Source: an uncultured Solirubrobacteraceae bacterium
GTDB taxonomy: Bacteria > Actinomycetota > Thermoleophilia > Solirubrobacterales > Solirubrobacteraceae
Length of the DNA: 7,199 nucleotides
Reading direction: 5' to 3'
Assembly: GCA_955652215.1 (NCBI GenBank)
Contig: CATPAX010000157.1
Location: 1 to 7,199 of the forward strand
The notes beneath the pieces were generated by a model. The model searched no databases. It was given only the letters and a program-made list of their open reading frames with translations, and was not told the origin of the DNA. Of the stretch, positions 1-7,199 are shown piece after piece. Positions within the stretch are counted from its first letter, which is position 1, and every line of letters begins with the position of its first letter. Position numbers and translations under genes: made by a program.

Positions 1-111
1 GAGTGGGCGAAGGTGACGGCAATGGTCGCCGAGCTGGCGGAGCCTCACCTGAGCGCCGACGGTCGCCTTCAGCTCGCGAGCCGATCGCTGGTAGCGATCG
101 CTGACGCATAA
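1..111 (+). CDS. 3' end of an unidentified gene (partial)
   Basis: The window opens inside a reading frame (frame 1) of 36 codons ending in TAA at 109-111. The visible C-terminus starts [16 protein letters not shown] and ends [15 protein letters not shown]. The codons are GC-rich at third positions, as in the neighbouring real genes, so this is probably coding. The tail does not look like an acetolactate synthase small subunit (IlvN), the gene one would first expect before ilvC. A C-terminus of the type 'hydrophobic helix, DGR, beta strand, stop' resembles the end of class I SAM-dependent methyltransferases, but this is only an impression and the family is not assigned. It lies 37 bp upstream of ilvC on the same strand. 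Confidence 0.55.
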   Translation, partial: EWAKVTAMVAELAEPHLSADGRLQLASRSLVAIADA

Positions 112-133
112 ACCACCGGGCGCCTGCGCCAGA

Positions 134-139
134 TACGCT
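134..139 (+). promoter_or_regulatory. Possible -10 box for ilvC (TACGCT)
   Basis: TACGCT fits the TAnnnT form and ends 9 nt before the ilvC ATG. This is the same spacing as the TACTCT box before the leader peptide at 7080. There is no Shine-Dalgarno sequence in the 37-bp gap, which favours a very short or absent 5' UTR. No convincing -35 hexamer is visible 16-18 bp upstream, so this is a weak call. ilvC could instead be read through from the upstream gene. Confidence 0.3.
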
Positions 140-148
140 GCGATACCA

Positions 149-1144
149 ATGTTCTACGACGACGACGCCGACCTCGGCCTGCTGGGCGACAAGACTGTCG
201 CGATCATCGGCTACGGATCACAGGGCCACGCTCACGCGCTGAACCTGAAGGATTCGGGCGTGTCGGTCGTGGTGGGCCTGCGGCCGGACTCCGGGAGCGT
301 CGCGAAGGCCAGCGAGCACGGCCTGCGGGTGCTCGATCCCGCCGACGCCGCCAGCGAGGGCGACATCGTGATGATGCTCGTGCCCGATGAGCTTCACCGT
401 GAGGTGTGGGAACGCGGCGTGCGGGACGGCATTGCGCCCGGAGACCTGCTGCTCTTCTCCCACGGGTTCTCGATCCACTACGGCGAGGTGGAGCCACCGT
501 CGGAAGTCGATGTCGCGCTGGTCGCGCCGAAGGGCCCGGGACATCTCGTTCGCAGGCAGTTCCTAGAGGGATCGGGAGTCCCTGGACTGATCGCCGTGCA
601 CCAGGACGCCACGGGTAACACGCAGCCGCTGGCGCTCGCGTACGCGAAGGGCATCGGCTGCACCAGGGCGGGCGTGTTCGAGACAACCTTCAAGGACGAG
701 ACCGAGACCGATCTGTTCGGCGAGCAGGCGGTTCTCTGCGGCGGCGTCACCGAGCTGGTGCGTGCCGGCTACGAGACGCTCGTGGACGCCGGATACGACC
801 CGCGAATGGCGTACTTCGAGTGCCTGCATGAGCTCAAGCTGATCGTCGACCTGATGTACGAAAAGGGGATCGCCGGGATGCGCTACTCGATCTCGAACAC
901 CGCTGAGTACGGTGACCTGACCAGGGGCAAGCGCGTGATCGGCGCCGATTCACGCCAGGCGATGAAGAAGCTGCTGGCCGAAATCCAGTCCGGGGACTTC
1001 GCGCGCGAGTGGATCGCCGAGAACCGGGCGGGCCAGGAGAGCTTCAGGCGAATGCGCGAAGAGCAGGCGGGGCACCAGGTCGAGGTCATCGGGCGCGAGC
1101 TGCGCTCGCAGATGGCCTGGATCGACACCGAGTTCTCCGAATAG
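149..1144 (+). CDS. ilvC: Ketol-acid reductoisomerase, class I (NADP+)
   Basis: Second common step of valine, leucine and isoleucine synthesis in the cytoplasm: Mg2+-dependent alkyl migration and NADPH reduction of acetolactate or acetohydroxybutyrate. The 331 residues match the short class I form. The N-terminal Rossmann domain carries GYGSQGHA (21-28). The cofactor loop is LRPDSGS (44-50); Arg45 and Ser48 are the residues expected to contact the 2'-phosphate, so NADPH use is inferred. The SHGFSIHYG segment (104-112, His105) and APKGPGH (126-132, Lys128) follow. The knotted C-terminal domain has the metal-ligand segments [11 protein letters not shown] (D188, E192) and FECLHELK (E224, E228), and the substrate-binding SISN (247-250). 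The ATG at 149 gives the canonical MFYDDDADL start. There is no Shine-Dalgarno; a possible -10 lies just upstream. Next gene is serC, 72 bp downstream. No key residue appears missing. Confidence 0.98.
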   Translation: MFYDDDADLGLLGDKTVAIIGYGSQGHAHALNLKDSGVSVVVGLRPDSGSVAKASEHGLRVLDPADAASEGDIVMMLVPDELHREVWERGVRDGIAPGDLLLFSHGFSIHYGEVEPPSEVDVALVAPKGPGHLVRRQFLEGSGVPGLIAVHQDATGNTQPLALAYAKGIGCTRAGVFETTFKDETETDLFGEQAVLCGGVTELVRAGYETLVDAGYDPRMAYFECLHELKLIVDLMYEKGIAGMRYSISNTAEYGDLTRGKRVIGADSRQAMKKLLAEIQSGDFAREWIAENRAGQESFRRMREEQAGHQVEVIGRELRSQMAWIDTEFSE

Positions 1145-4002
<2,858 letters not shown>

Positions 4003-4013
4003 CCGGGCTGGTG

Positions 4014-4019
4014 TAGAAC
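4014..4019 (+). promoter_or_regulatory. -10 box of a leaderless promoter for the NfeD/flotillin unit (TAGAAC)
   Basis: TGTAGAAC (TAGAAC preceded by TG) ends 7 nt before the GTG at 4027. Transcription would therefore begin almost exactly at the start codon. No Shine-Dalgarno precedes that GTG. The sixth base is C instead of T and the -35 region (about 3991-3997) is poor, so the call rests on position and on the same layout before other genes here. Confidence 0.4.
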
Positions 4020-4026
4020 ATCGGCC

Positions 4027-4275
4027 GTGAGTGCGTACGAGTCGCCCGTGGGGCAGATCGGAACTCTGCTCGTCGCCACCCGGGGGCCCGCCGGTCCGGG
4101 CGAGGTTCTCGTCAAAGTGCGCGGTGGAAGCGAAGCGTTCCTGGCCTGGTCAGAGCAGCCACTCGCCAAGGGAACCACCGTGGTCGTGTTCGACACCCGC
4201 GGCGAGCGCAATGTTGATGTGATGGAATGGATCGATCCATTGGACTGGGAAGAGGGAGGCCGGCCCCCCTCGTAA
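4027..4275 (+). CDS. Small NfeD-type OB-fold protein
   Basis: An 82-residue protein that looks like the isolated C-terminal OB-fold of NfeD proteins. The core is VGQIGTLLVATRGPAGPGEV (8-27), then LVKVRGGSEAFLAW (28-41), then KGTTVVVFDTRGERNVDVMEW (48-68, with a further RGERN turn): alternating beta strands with the G-x-x-G opening and the 'KGT.V.V' strand of that family. There is no signal peptide or membrane segment, so it should be cytoplasmic unless bound to a partner. NfeD-family proteins are typically encoded next to SPFH/flotillin proteins and are thought to work with them at the membrane; here the flotillin starts 13 bp after the stop. The start is GTG 4027, with a probable leaderless promoter. 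The tail PLDWEEGGRPPS is acidic and proline-rich and looks disordered. The function of the pair is inferred from context. Confidence 0.8.
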   Translation: MSAYESPVGQIGTLLVATRGPAGPGEVLVKVRGGSEAFLAWSEQPLAKGTTVVVFDTRGERNVDVMEWIDPLDWEEGGRPPS

Positions 4276-4288
4276 GGAGAGGAGCGAG
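4274..4288 (+). promoter_or_regulatory. Double Shine-Dalgarno before the flotillin gene
   Basis: AAGGAGAGGAG (4274-4284) overlaps the TAA stop of the upstream gene and offers two purine-rich sites: AAGGAG at 4274-4279, and GGAG at 4281-4284, which is 4 nt from the ATG at 4289. This fixes the start and contrasts with the Shine-Dalgarno-less starts of the first genes of units in this window. Confidence 0.75.
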
Positions 4289-5473
4289 ATGTTTGGCTAT
4301 CGGGTCCCTGCACCGGATGAGGCGCTACTGATCTCCGGCGGCAACTCAGGAAAGGGCGGCACCCCGTTCAAGGTCGTCACAGGCCATGGGGCGTTCGTGA
4401 TGCCTTTCATACGGCACGCGAGCTTCCTCACGCTCGCGATGCGCGAGGCGGAGGTCGCCGAGCAATGCGTAACCAAGCAGGGGATCACGCTCAACGCCCG
4501 CGCAGTGATCGCGTTCAAGGTTGGCAACGACGAGGAGAGCATCGTCAACGCCGCGCAACGGTTCCTCTCAGACCAGGACCAGATGTCCGTGCTTACGGGA
4601 CGGATCTTTGCCGGCCATCTGCGTTCGATCGTCGGATCGATGACCGTGGAGGAGATCGTCACCGAGCGCCAGAAGCTGGCCACCGAGGTGCTAGACGGCT
4701 CGAAGGCAGAGGTGGCGAAGATGGGCCTGATCGTCGACTCGCTGCAGATCCAGTCGATCGACGACATGGGCGCGGGCTACATCGACGCCATGGCTGCACC
4801 GCATAACGCCGCGATTCAGCGTCAAGCGAAGATCGCCCAGGCCCAGGCCAATCAGGCGGCGGCGGAGGCAGAGCAGGACTCCCAGCGCAAGCAGGCCGAG
4901 TACGCCCGTCAGACGGCGATCGTTCAGGCGCAGTACAAGGCGGAGGTCGACAAGGCGCAAGCGGAGGCGGCGCAAGCGGGTCCGCTCGCCCAGGCGAACG
5001 CTCAGCGCAAGGTGATTGCGGCGCAAACCGAGCTCGCGCAGCACGAGGCGGAGCTCCGCCAGCAGCAGCTCGTCGCGGAGGTCGTCAAGCCCGCCGAAGC
5101 GGATGCCGAGAAGGTCCGCGTGATGGCAAAGGCGGATGCCGAGCGCATGACGATCCAAGCGGAGGCAGCGGCCTCCTATAACCGCGTCGCCCTCGACCGG
5201 ATGCTGATCGACCAGCTCCCCCAGATCGTCCGCGAGGCGGCCGGAGGTTTGGCGAACGCCAACATCAACGTGCTGAACGGTGCTGAGGGCCTGGGGCAGA
5301 TCGCCGCCGGCCTCGTGGGTCAAGGACTGACGATCTTCGAGTCCGTCAAGCGCAACATGGCCGAGAGCGACGACGACGCACCAACCTCTCCCAGGCAAGT
5401 TCGCGGTGCCGATGCTGTAGGCGACGACAACGGCGCGGGCGAAACCGGCGGTAGCAGCTCGACCACTCGGTAG
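4289..5473 (+). CDS. Flotillin-like SPFH-domain protein without N-terminal membrane segment
   Basis: Scaffold protein of the flotillin/SPFH family, expected to assemble on the inner face of the cell membrane and organise membrane microdomains. The 394 residues divide into three parts. The first is an SPFH/PHB region (about 1-165), opening MFGYRVPAPDEALLISGG and including RQKLATEVLD and VDSLQIQSI. The second is a long Ala/Gln/Glu-rich coiled coil (about 172-295) with flotillin-type EA-rich repeats such as QAEAAQA and KADAERM. The third is a C-terminal oligomerisation segment (about 300-355) with LPQIVREAAGG and GLTIFESVKR, followed by a hydrophilic Asp/Gly/Ser/Thr-rich tail. Bacterial flotillins such as FloT usually begin with a membrane-inserted hydrophobic segment. 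Here the SPFH domain starts at residue 1, as in eukaryotic flotillins, so attachment must be by another route, perhaps via partners. It forms an operon with the NfeD-type gene upstream. Confidence 0.92.
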   Translation: MFGYRVPAPDEALLISGGNSGKGGTPFKVVTGHGAFVMPFIRHASFLTLAMREAEVAEQCVTKQGITLNARAVIAFKVGNDEESIVNAAQRFLSDQDQMSVLTGRIFAGHLRSIVGSMTVEEIVTERQKLATEVLDGSKAEVAKMGLIVDSLQIQSIDDMGAGYIDAMAAPHNAAIQRQAKIAQAQANQAAAEAEQDSQRKQAEYARQTAIVQAQYKAEVDKAQAEAAQAGPLAQANAQRKVIAAQTELAQHEAELRQQQLVAEVVKPAEADAEKVRVMAKADAERMTIQAEAAASYNRVALDRMLIDQLPQIVREAAGGLANANINVLNGAEGLGQIAAGLVGQGLTIFESVKRNMAESDDDAPTSPRQVRGADAVGDDNGAGETGGSSSTTR

Positions 5474-5476
5474 ACC

Positions 5477-5505
5477 GGGACCCGGCACGCGCGACGCCGG
5501 GACCT
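5477..5505. terminator. Shared hairpin between convergent flotillin and HhH genes
   Basis: CCCGGC (5481-5486) and GCCGGG (5496-5501) form a 6-bp GC stem around a 9-nt loop. After one A-A mismatch the pairing continues outward with GG/CC and a G-T pair. It lies 4 nt after the flotillin stop and 4 nt before the end of the convergent gene, so it could serve both directions. There is no T-run on either side. Confidence 0.55.
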
Positions 5506-5508
5506 CCG

Positions 5509-5934
5509 TCAAGGTGTGCCGCGGGGGAGGAAGACCACCTGGTCGCGTAGCGCTTCGACAAGATCGCCGGGAAGGTCGAGTGTGGCCCCAAGGTCCTCAA
5601 GTGAGGCGAAGCCGCCGATCTGAGCGCGCACCTCCTCGATCCGGCTGGCAAGCCCTTCGCCGAGTCCGGGCAAGCCTGCGAGCACTGAGGCCGGGGCGTT
5701 GTTCACATCCACCAGACCCGCGTCGAACGCGTCCTCCTTGTCGGGACGGCCGATCCCGATCTCGCGCGCGAGCGACGGATGCTTGGCAGCGATCGCCAGC
5801 GCCTGCTGGCGTTCCGCGCGGCGTCGCTGCGCATCGCTCGCCACTCCCCGGAGCGAAGCGCCGGCCTCTCGCTTGGCTGATATCCATGGCCATTCGGCTC
5901 GCCGTGGCTCTAACTTGCGTCCGGCACGGCCCAT
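5509..5934 (-). CDS. Helix-hairpin-helix (ComEA-like) domain protein
   Basis: A 141-residue protein with a clear C-terminal helix-hairpin-helix domain: GLVDVNNAPASVLAGLPGLG (73-92), then a helix RIEEVRAQIGGF (98-109) and SLEDLG (111-116), then a second helical segment around LPGDLVEALRDQVVFLP (121-137). The 'VDVNNAP..L..LPGLG..LA.RI...R...GGF.SLEDL' pattern is that of ComEA-type HhH domains, which bind DNA or act in helical protein contacts. The first 70 residues are strongly basic (MGRAGRKLEPRRAEWPW, then SDAQRRRAERQQ) and have no signal peptide or membrane helix, unlike competence ComEA. An in-frame TGA just upstream (5938-5940) makes ATG 5934 the earliest start, supported by a -10 box 6 nt before it. 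It is convergent with the flotillin gene. Role unknown: DNA binding is inferred from the domain only. Confidence 0.82.
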   Translation of the reverse strand: MGRAGRKLEPRRAEWPWISAKREAGASLRGVASDAQRRRAERQQALAIAAKHPSLAREIGIGRPDKEDAFDAGLVDVNNAPASVLAGLPGLGEGLASRIEEVRAQIGGFASLEDLGATLDLPGDLVEALRDQVVFLPRGTP

Positions 5935-5940
5935 CGATCA

Positions 5941-5946
5941 ATTATC
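5941..5946 (-). promoter_or_regulatory. -10 box of a leaderless promoter for the HhH gene (GATAAT)
   Basis: On the minus strand GATAAT matches the TATAAT consensus at five of six positions and ends exactly 6 nt before the ATG at 5934. Transcription would start at, or within a base or two of, the A of the ATG. There is no Shine-Dalgarno. A good -35 is not visible (the position 17 bp upstream reads TGCGCG). Confidence 0.5.
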
Positions 5947-5978
5947 GGTCCCCGCGCAAGCCCCGCGCAGTGCGGTCG

Positions 5979-5988
5979 CTGCCGGCAG
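5979..5988. repeat. 10-bp perfect palindrome CTGCCGGCAG
   Basis: CTGCCGGCAG reads the same on both strands. It lies 33 bp upstream of the HhH -10 box and shares the CTGCC/GGCAG arms with the larger inverted repeat at 6003-6021. It could be an operator half, or part of the terminator cluster after the signal peptidase gene; the sequence does not decide. Confidence 0.35.
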
Positions 5989-6002
5989 GCTACCGAGGCG
6001 AC

Positions 6003-6021
6003 CTCTGCCCGGACGGCAGAG
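6003..6021 (-). terminator. Inverted repeat, 7-bp stem (CTCTGCC / GGCAGAG)
   Basis: CTCTGCC at 6003-6009 pairs perfectly with GGCAGAG at 6015-6021 around a 5-nt loop. It lies about 40 nt beyond the end of the signal peptidase-like gene on the minus strand and well upstream of the HhH promoter. There is no T-run, so it may be a second-stage terminator or a regulatory hairpin. Confidence 0.45.
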
Positions 6022-6034
6022 CGTGTAGGACGAG

Positions 6035-6064
6035 CTAGTGGATGCCACCGAAGGGTCCCACTAG
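6035..6064 (-). terminator. Hairpin at the 3' end of the signal peptidase-like gene
   Basis: CTAGTGG (6035-6041) and CCACTAG (6058-6064) are perfect 7-bp arms 16 nt apart, with a further ACC/GGT pairing inside around a 4-nt loop. On the minus strand one arm contains the TAG stop codon of the gene, so the hairpin forms as translation ends. It is a good position for termination or mRNA end protection, but it has no T-run. Confidence 0.5.
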
Positions 6065-7017
6065 TGCCTGACGAGGCCGACGATCCAGGATCGTCGAACC
6101 GGCCCGTAGAAACGGCTGTCGAATGAATTCCCGCGATTGTCCCCGAGCAGAAAGTAGGTACCGGGAGGGACCACGATCGCCTGGGGAAAGTCGCACGGCT
6201 CGGCGTTACCGCTACAAGGAGAGATGTATGGCTCGCGCTGGAGCACGCCGCCTCTGAGAACGCGGCCGCCGACGAGGGCAATCCGGTCGCCGGGCAATCC
6301 GACCACGCGTTTGATCACGATGTCGCTGCCTTCACCCGAGGCGGGCTTACCGCAGAGCTGGGGGAACCCCGGGCCTTGCCGCGGATCTGCACATGCCGTC
6401 TGCGCGGGCGGGTGCACCGTGACGATCTCCCCGAGGGATGGGGGGCGCGTTCTGAGCACGGTGTTGTCCGCGGTCACGATCTCGCCGTACTTCAGTGTTG
6501 GCTCCATACTCACCGACGGCAACCGGTAAGGGGTGCTAGGGAGATGATTCAGCTGCGCCCCGGTGCAACAGTCGAGCTGCCATTGACCACTCGATGAGCG
6601 CACGAATCGCGCCGGCTCCCGGGTCGAGCCATTGGTGACGATCGCCGAGGCAATCGATGCGTGGACGGCGAGGTTGCGCACCGCGAGGTTCGCCCTCGGG
6701 GGCGCGGTCGGCGCGCGCAGACGGCCGAACAGGTAGTGAAGCCCCTGCAGACAGCTTCGTCCTGGCAGCGGCGTGGCGCCCGAGCTGGCGAGGTAGGCAT
6801 TGATCTCTCCGGCCATGGCCTGCCAGAAAGCGGGCGTGACCTGCGCACATACCTGCGCTGCGTCGTGTTTCGCGAGACCCTTGTAGTAGCCGGACAGGGT
6901 GGCCTGGAAGGGGGCCATCGTGGGCACGCTGCTCGAGCCGCCACATCCGGTCAGTCCCAGCGTGGCGGTCAGCGCGGCGGCGCGGACCAGCCGGTGCATT
7001 CGGTGCCGAGGGGGCAT
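6061..7017 (-). CDS. Lipoprotein-type signal peptidase I with N-terminal extra domain
   Basis: A type I signal peptidase (family S26) removes signal peptides from exported proteins outside the membrane. From ATG 7017 the protein has 318 residues. Residues 1-24 are a lipoprotein signal peptide (basic MPPRHRMHRLVR, hydrophobic core, lipobox LTGC with Cys25). Residues 35-155 form an alpha/beta domain (FQATLSGYYKGLAKHDA ... RFVRSSSGQWQLD) suggestive of the NTF2-like fold. The catalytic domain (about 163-318) has PSVSMEPTL (nucleophile Ser170), VIKRVVGLPGD (general-base Lys236) and LLGDNRGNSFDSRFYGP. All key motifs are intact. The usual N-terminal transmembrane anchor is missing and a lipid anchor seems to replace it. 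Beyond Cys25 there are eight cysteines (57, 89, 150, 151, 209, 222, 268, 275), which may form disulfides. An in-frame ATG at 7050 is also open, but its 11 extra residues overlap the divergent promoter and weaken the signal peptide. Met7 (6999) is a third option. Confidence 0.85.
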   Translation of the reverse strand: MPPRHRMHRLVRAAALTATLGLTGCGGSSSVPTMAPFQATLSGYYKGLAKHDAAQVCAQVTPAFWQAMAGEINAYLASSGATPLPGRSCLQGLHYLFGRLRAPTAPPRANLAVRNLAVHASIASAIVTNGSTREPARFVRSSSGQWQLDCCTGAQLNHLPSTPYRLPSVSMEPTLKYGEIVTADNTVLRTRPPSLGEIVTVHPPAQTACADPRQGPGFPQLCGKPASGEGSDIVIKRVVGLPGDRIALVGGRVLRGGVLQREPYISPCSGNAEPCDFPQAIVVPPGTYFLLGDNRGNSFDSRFYGPVRRSWIVGLVRH

Positions 7018-7023
7018 GGCGCG

Positions 7024-7029
7024 ATTTTC
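7024..7029 (-). promoter_or_regulatory. Possible -10 for the signal peptidase-like gene (GAAAAT)
   Basis: On the minus strand GAAAAT ends 6 nt before the ATG at 7017, the same spacing as the GATAAT box before the HhH gene. It is a weaker match and no -35 is evident. It is recorded because it is the only promoter-like element found and it agrees with the 7017 start. Confidence 0.25.
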
Positions 7030-7041
7030 GGCACGATGCGG

Positions 7042-7070
7042 TTGGACCATTAGCCCGGGTCCGCTACTCT
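7042..7070 (+). promoter_or_regulatory. Sigma-A-type promoter (TTGGAC, 17 bp, TACTCT) for the leader ORF
   Basis: TTGGAC at 7042-7047 (close to TTGACA) and TACTCT at 7065-7070 (TAnnnT) are separated by exactly 17 bp. The -10 box ends 9 nt before the ATG at 7080, giving a start at about 7077-7080 and a 5' UTR of zero to three bases. This is the best -35/-10 pair in the window. The -35 overlaps the distal 5' part of the divergent reading frame, which is one reason to start that gene at 7017. Confidence 0.7.
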
Positions 7071-7079
7071 CTGCCCTGC

Positions 7080-7133
7080 ATGGCGCTCCGTCTCGACCTT
7101 CGACTTCTTCTCCTCCCCCCTCGGGGGGAATAG
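7080..7133 (+). CDS. Leucine-rich leader peptide (17 aa), probably an attenuator for a leu/ilv gene
   Basis: ATG to TAG encodes MALRLDLRLLLLPPRGE: 7 of 17 residues are leucine, with four in a row (codons CTT CTT CTC CTC at 7104-7115) followed by two prolines. CTT, which appears sparse beside CTG and CTC in the genes of this GC-rich window, is used three times. The ORF begins about ten bases after a good promoter, has no Shine-Dalgarno (leaderless type), and is followed by an RNA that can pair with the leucine codons themselves. Leader peptides of this kind let a ribosome starved of charged leucine tRNA stall and change the downstream RNA fold. They are known before leucine and branched-chain amino-acid genes, including in actinobacteria. 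The regulated gene lies past the window's right edge; leuA is my first guess. Confidence 0.72.
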   Translation: MALRLDLRLLLLPPRGE

Positions 7134-7190
7134 CGCGCCGGCGGCCGCAAGTAGCCGCGAACCAGCACCGAGAAGAAGCGAATTTCGAGA
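7091..7190 (+). ncRNA. Leader RNA: long helix over the leucine codons with two inner hairpins
   Basis: Three nested elements are visible. The closing helix pairs 7104-7112 (CTTCTTCTC, the leucine codons) with 7170-7178 (GAGAAGAAG), then after bulged A7103 pairs 7099-7102 (TTCG) with 7179-7182 (CGAA), then after a 2x2 internal loop pairs 7091-7096 (TCTCGA) with 7185-7190 (TCGAGA). That is 19 pairs in all. Inside are a hairpin TCCCCC-CTCG-GGGGGA (7114-7129), ending just before the leader stop codon, and a weaker GCGGC/GCCGC stem (7141-7145 with 7154-7158). A ribosome stalled on the leucine codons would block the long helix and free 7170-7190. TTTCGAG also recurs at 7192-7198. The switch partner and the target's start lie beyond the window, so whether transcription or translation is controlled cannot be seen. 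Confidence 0.6.
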
Positions 7191-7199
7191 GTTTCGAGC

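Noticed and set aside
44..53. IlvC cofactor loop with Asp47 (RPDSGS) as a possible switch to NADH
   Set aside because: These are residue positions of IlvC. The arginine and serine expected to hold the NADPH phosphate (Arg45, Ser48) are present, so there is no good reason to claim changed cofactor use.
204..829. Several overlapping minus-strand frames opposite ilvC
   Set aside because: Arg/Pro/Ala-rich composition without motifs; ilvC covers the region with full conservation.
4691..5512. Long minus-strand reading frame (273 codons), rich in Leu and Arg, opposite the flotillin gene
   Set aside because: It mirrors the Ala/Gln/Glu-rich coiled coil on the + strand, where GC-skewed codons keep the opposite frame open. 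It has low complexity and no domain motif, and the flotillin is certain.
7018..7050. Upstream ATG (7050) as the start of the signal peptidase-like gene
   Set aside because: Possible but not preferred: it overlaps the -35 of the divergent promoter, has no Shine-Dalgarno and puts 35 residues before the lipobox cysteine. It remains an open alternative.
7141..7148. GCGGCCGC palindrome in the leader RNA
   Set aside because: An 8-base GC palindrome is easily reached by chance in such GC-rich DNA; it is used only as part of a weak inner stem.

Overview
The window is GC-rich and gene-dense. It looks like chromosome from a high-GC actinobacterium. The SerC is of the actinobacterial type and keeps the 376-residue length I recall for mycobacterial SerC. 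Start codons are often GTG, and several genes seem to begin at or within a few bases of their transcription start, behind TAnnnT-like -10 boxes. The whole gene set would fit the class Thermoleophilia (Solirubrobacterales and relatives); that assignment is inference, since no rRNA or taxonomic marker is present.

Left part (1-4002, + strand), amino-acid biosynthesis: the 3' tail of an unidentified gene (1-111), then ilvC (class I ketol-acid reductoisomerase, branched-chain amino acids), serC (phosphoserine aminotransferase) and serA (phosphoglycerate dehydrogenase with ASB and ACT domains). serC and serA overlap by four bases and together supply the first two steps of serine synthesis. serB is not in the window. 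serC appears to have its own promoter.

Middle (4027-5473, + strand), membrane organisation: a two-gene unit of a small NfeD-type OB-fold protein and a flotillin/SPFH protein that lacks an N-terminal transmembrane segment. It ends in a hairpin shared with the convergent gene on the other strand.

Right part (5509-7017, - strand): a helix-hairpin-helix protein with a leaderless-type promoter and, upstream of it, an unusual two-domain protein. That protein is a lipoprotein signal peptide, then a cysteine-containing putative NTF2-like domain, then a type I signal peptidase catalytic domain with Ser and Lys motifs intact. Three inverted repeats separate the two genes.

Right edge (7042-7199, + strand): diverging from the signal peptidase gene is a good sigma-A-type promoter (TTGGAC, 17 bp, TACTCT). 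Ten bases after it begins a 17-codon ORF with seven leucine codons, four of them consecutive (MALRLDLRLLLLPPRGE). Most of its leucine-coding segment is complementary to a stretch about 60 nt downstream, over about 19 base pairs. This has the form of a leucine-sensing leader-peptide attenuator for a gene beyond the window, most likely leuA or another leucine/isoleucine/valine gene. It is the most interesting signal in the window, followed by the lipid-anchored signal peptidase architecture.
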